Below, piece after piece: positions 58,011 to 64,000 of a stretch of 64,000 bases of DNA. The notes under the pieces are model-generated. The model was not told the DNA's origin, did not search any database, and saw nothing but the letters and a program-made list of their open reading frames with translations. Made by a program: the position numbers and the translations under genes. The stretch comes from Hysterangium stoloniferum (taxonomy: Eukaryota > Basidiomycota > Agaricomycetes > Hysterangiales > Hysterangiaceae): positions 1-64,000 of the forward strand of contig WHVD01000053.1 of NCBI GenBank assembly GCA_015178975.1. Reading direction: 5' to 3'. How positions within the stretch are numbered: the first letter of the stretch is position 1; each line of letters starts with the position of its first letter.

Positions 58011-60505
58011 CTATAAAGCAAACATGTCCATATAGCTACATGTTAGAGTATGATGATTACGATTAGTATTATATCATACCTCGTATTGTGAATGTATGTT
58101 TCCGGTCTGGTTCACACATGTGATTAGCTATATTTAGTTTAGTGTTCCTTTAGTTCCGTCAAACCAAGTGCACAGACCATATATCTTAGTATATAGTTAC
58201 ATCCAGATGAGAGTAGGACCTCATCTGGAAACCTAGCTATATCACCGGTTAACTTCTACCCGCTCAACTCTTAGTGGCATTCGCTCCAAGTGTTGAGAGT
58301 CATCGCACTGTGGTCCCCCAGGCTTGCAGATCCGAACACTACATGCATCCTTGGTATGTCCTGGCGTGCTTCGCGGAACCATCGGGATATCACCGAATTC
58401 TGACCTGTCAAACATCGATGTGTACCTTTATTATCCCAATCATGAATTATAGCTATGAATTGGGATGTCCGTCACGAATTGAGACTTCAGCAGTACGTCC
58501 ATGCTGGACTGCTTTTCATTCAGTTGCTCATTTTTTCATCTCACAGCCTATACCGAGCGATTCGAAAAGTGAATATGATTATCTCCTATCTTCGTAAATG
58601 CCATGGAAGGACAACTCGAGCTATCTCGTCATGCGTTATCATCGGTGACTTCCTCAGGACTCCTGGTCTATTTCCACTCATATTCCATATTCCTAATACC
58701 GTTTTCTCCCTGCCTCCTACTCGGATGTCAAATCCGAGAACCTAAATGAGAGCTATGTTATGGCCTGTCCATTGACACTGTCCAATTTTGACCTGCAACG
58801 ATATACTACTTCGTTCACGCTCAATATCATTATACCATGATGTCCCACATGGCTGCTTCTTATATTCTCGACATGATCCTCTACGCGTTGCGCTGTCACG
58901 AATTCCAGTGACGGAAAGGAACATTGGCGACACAGAATCACAAGTTGGATTTGCACCTCACGATTGTCTGGATGTGCATTATTACCCACCCAACACACGA
59001 TCCAGGCCTTCCCTTCATGACGCATCACAAATAGCACTCGGATTGACCGGTGTCGAGAGTAATTCGCCTAAATACGACTTCTGGGAAATGCCAATCAGCT
59101 GAGGGTAACCCGCTAGCAGATTTGAATTCGGGGTCGCGTGCGGCACCCTCCAAATTGCACTCCTCCACTCGCGAAGACCCCACCCACGAAGATAAAATAC
59201 CCGGCCTCTTCATCATCAACATACTGGCACATCGCAGTAGCTCCACGATTCCCTGCCCCATATGCACCCGCTTCGACCGCCCAGGGAATCACCCAGGGCA
59301 GAACATATCAACACTAATAAGCACGCGGCCTTCTACAGTGTGATTATCACCGGCGGATAATGAGTTCGGCGTGACTTTGGGCGTGGCCATCCCGTACCTC
59401 CGGCATAATGTCTTGGGGGAATACGGCTGTGGTAGCTTTTCGTGTTCTAGCGCTCCAACAATGAGAAAACGCTGGGGATGGGGCCAGGACTGGCGAGGAA
59501 CCAATATATATGCATAGCAGGCCTGTCGAGTGCACCAAGCTGAAACAGGGCGGGGAACGGCAGAACCCTTTGCATTGATGACTCGTCCACAAAATTTCAT
59601 CCCCGACAAGCCAAAGCAACTAATAGACAGAGAAATGAAGTGCAGGACGAATCTATTCTGGTAGCATGCTACTAAATATAAATTTTCAGCATGGCTAGTG
59701 GTACACTGAATGATCCTGTCCGAGCTTACTTTGTAAGAAGTACAAATTCACGTTCTGCCATGCCGAAATGCGACACAACAAGATGACACTCGACGTCTTT
59801 TCTTTCATTCTTAAATTGACTGTCGATGGTCTGTCTCTTCTCCATAAGTGTAAGTGATATCTACGTCAACTGCCTAAGGCCCAAACCGGATACCATGTAG
59901 TTGATGTAGATCTCTTGTATAAACGGACCAATAGGTTACTTTCCAGACCCAATATCTCCTGAATTAGTTATGTTTGACATTGGTGCTAACCACTCACTTC
60001 GTATCTCTGGTAACCTAGAATTTTGTTGGTTTCCCACCATCGCTGGGATCAATATTCTAAGTTACCCTAACTGTTCCTGCTACTAGCGAGCTTGAAAATA
60101 TTGTTGTAGACCTTTCGCGTGATTCTCTTGTGTTGCGTTATTATCGGCTCTGTCATACACTCTTCATTGAGCCGATACTCTGCCGTTGAAAGACTATTGT
60201 CGTGCTGGAAAAGAAAAGAAAAAAAAAACTCAGCCTTATTTATGACTTGAGTCACGACGTTTTGGGGCTTCATAACTAGTTATAGAGCAGCCACGAATAG
60301 AGCACCCAGGCTCAAGTGGTCGACACCCTACAAACGAACGAACGAACGAACTAGAGGCTAGCATGTGCTCCAGATCACGATTCGTTGGGAATACCCTAGG
60401 GAACAATAGTTTGTCCCTCGCTTCCCTATTCAACCCCACACTAATTTTCCCCCTCGTTCCTATTATTCCCTTTACATATAAATTACACACCGACCGACAT
60501 TCTAT
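58011..60505. other. No gene firmly recognised
   Basis: About 2.5 kb. A frame on the minus strand near 59290-59105 (GAYGAGNRGATAMCQYVDDE, then VGGVFASGGVQFGG) is the best coding candidate, preceded by a possible TTATTAG acceptor, but I cannot place neighbouring exons. A nine-base hairpin CCAGATGAG / CTCATCTGG lies near 58203-58230. Confidence 0.35.
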
Positions 60506-60540
60506 ACCTCAGTCGATATCCCACTTCGTGTCGACTGAGA
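60506..60540. repeat. Hairpin ACCTCAGTCGA / TCGACTGAGA, repeat-M related
   Basis: The arms match those of repeat M and are followed by TATATTTGTTATAG, also found in repeat M. The loop is different (TATCCCACTTCGTG). Confidence 0.7.
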
Positions 60541-60629
60541 CGTTATATTTGTTATAGTGGTACTAACAACATCTTATACCACAAACAGCACCCACGAGTC
60601 TCATAGGTAATCAAATCAACGCCAGCATA

Positions 60630-60854
60630 ATGTCAATCGACGTTGACTACCCCATTCAGTCATCCCATCTGTCCACTACGAACGCCACACCACTGACAAA
60701 TCCACCTATTACACCTGGATTTATAAATCTGGTTCGCAGCCCTTTAGGACGGTACAAAATGCATGTCCTATTATTGAGTCTCTTGTTTCTTACACGAGGG
60801 GTGATGAGCCACAGGTTCAAGGAAACGGTAATCCATTCCTCGAAGTCTAAATGA
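60630..60854 (+). CDS. Small open frame with a hydrophobic segment
   Basis: 74 codons starting MSIDVDYPIQSSH, with a hydrophobic stretch MHVLLLSLLFL near the C-terminus. It runs into repeat N, which starts at 60850, so the end may be repeat-derived. No homology recognised; could be a chance frame or a first exon. Confidence 0.2.
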   Translation: MSIDVDYPIQSSHLSTTNATPLTNPPITPGFINLVRSPLGRYKMHVLLLSLLFLTRGVMSHRFKETVIHSSKSK

Positions 60855-61157
60855 AAAACCGCACTATATTGTCAAATGAAAACACGAGGAGGGGCAAGCC
60901 CAAAGTTTACTGAAACAGATTGCTGCAAGGAGGTCTCTTAAAATATGTTATCCGCAGTCATGATAATAACCTTTTGTACGAAGTGTCCTATTGCTCAATA
61001 TCTATTTACGTTGTTTTTAACATACATCTATCACAGCCTCGAATTCACAGTAATATGTTGGGTTGGATGGGTAGATACTTATCCCAAAAACGCATGACTT
61101 GCATATATCCTATGATGCAACCTGCTTTATCTGATTGACATATATACCCGTCCTTCG
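60850..61157 (+). repeat. Dispersed repeat N, copy 2
   Basis: About 94% identical to 36117-36440, same orientation, with two short internal length differences. Confidence 0.85.
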
Positions 61158-61839
61158 GAAATGACTTGACTGAGTAACGTCGAACGTTTACATTTTACTA
61201 TGGAGGGGTCCCATTGTTCTTGCGGTACGGCCTGTCGCAAGACATGGAATGACTGCGGCACGCTCACATATACCACATAAACAATAAAATACTCATGTGG
61301 GACCCACAGTGCTTAGGCTCAACTTCTCAATCTCGGAATATGCTTTAAAATTTGTGGCGATTATAATTTTCTTCTAAAAGTGTTCAAGTTTTTAAAAATG
61401 CATAAAAATTTTATGTATCTAAAGAATTCTCCGGTACTCCGGATTGAACTATATAATAGTTTTTGGGGCATTCTTGAACCGGAATATAGTGTGGAGGCTT
61501 GTCCACGATAATTCCCTTGTCCTTTACCAGCTGTGGGATTAAAAATATTACATGTTTGGGACATACTGTACTATTACGATTTCAAGTTCGTCACTCTAAA
61601 TGGGGGTTCCTAATATTGACCTTCATTCTGGGATAAAAGAACTCTTTTTGAGCTGTTCTTATCTTCTGAAAAAACTATTTTTCTTAAAAATTTTGGGAAA
61701 AGCTCATGTCACGCATTGAGCCTGTAAGCTGTTTAAAAGAAATCAAAAATTTGAGATTGCTGGGTTATGGGTGTATGTGTACTCCTCACGAGAATAAATA
61801 GCCGCCAAAGCGTTCGAGTCACCATTTCTTTTGCAAAGC
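61158..61839. other. Upstream region of the DAHP synthase gene
   Basis: No frame or repeat recognised. The gene's promoter should lie here; I see no motif strong enough to call. Confidence 0.4.
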
Positions 61840-63676
<1,837 letters not shown>

Positions 63677-64000
63677 TGACTTGAAAGGAGTAGGAAGTTA
63701 TATGTAAGAGATGCTGAAGGAAGTTGTGAAGTGATTGGTTCTCTCTATTGCGTATGATGGATATGTTTGATGCCTTCACCTTGACTGGTATTGTTGCACA
63801 AGTGGTAGTGCCCCTTGACTCTTTTAGAGAATAATAGTAATAACGGTTGACTATGATTGGGAACGTCCGAATGATATAGAAACCCAACACCAATATTGTG
63901 AGTAAAATCATACCGATTGTCATGAGTGCTGGAATTAAATGTGCCATAGCTCACCCGATGAATTTCACTGGCAGGGGGCAAGATAAAATAACGTAGCTCG

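Overview
The window looks like chromosomal DNA of a basidiomycete fungus, most likely a mushroom-forming Agaricomycete with a repeat-rich genome. The evidence is host genes cut by many 48-60 base GT-AG introns, a fungal-type DAHP synthase, a mushroom-style kinase-like gene, and dense Ty3/gypsy, Ty1/copia and tyrosine-recombinase (DIRS/Ngaro-like) retroelements. No rRNA, tRNA or CRISPR array was seen.

Layout. 1-12,330: a young, nearly whole Ty3/gypsy chromovirus (element A, 505-7976, duplication CCCAC) inside a small fold-back repeat, then an old decayed gypsy relative (B) carrying two solo LTRs. 12,330-21,530: a decayed DIRS/Ngaro-like retroelement split by a solo LTR (family X, duplication CTAAT), which is itself split by a nearly whole copia element (15,234-20,355, duplication TACTC); a second solo LTR (family Y) sits in the recombinase. 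21,950-35,400: host islands (a truncated gene, a kinase-like gene, an unrecognised five-exon gene) among short inverted-repeat elements and solo LTRs. 36,100-53,010: a gypsy nest in which element D (44,230-51,495, duplication ACAAG) sits in a minus-strand relative, element C. 53,010-64,000: mostly host DNA with two minisatellites, an NLR-like gene carrying a Lys-Pro-Glu repeat tail, and a complete 13-exon DAHP synthase gene (61,840-63,676).

The most interesting observation is an antisense gene between pol and the 3' LTR of both element A and element D. Both copies have the same plan: a coiled-coil first exon, a tiny acidic second exon, and a third exon with a perfectly spaced Zn2Cys6 (GAL4-type) cysteine cluster. 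Both have phase-0 introns of 54/55 and 48/48 bases, and a TATA box beside the 3' LTR. Fragments of the same gene lie at 39,330 and 52,673. The elements thus seem to carry a convergently transcribed, spliced regulator-like gene.

Elements A and D also show the self-priming signature known from Tf1: an 11-base sequence in the LTR, 33 bases after a TATA box, is exactly complementary to an 11-base site two bases after the 5' LTR. The 11-mers differ between A and D but each pairs within its own element. The copia element instead has a primer site matching the anticodon arm of initiator tRNA-Met.

The six substitutions between the LTRs of element A are all transitions at CpG, and the older elements look CpG-poor, which suggests methylation-driven decay. 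All readings are by eye; no database search was run.
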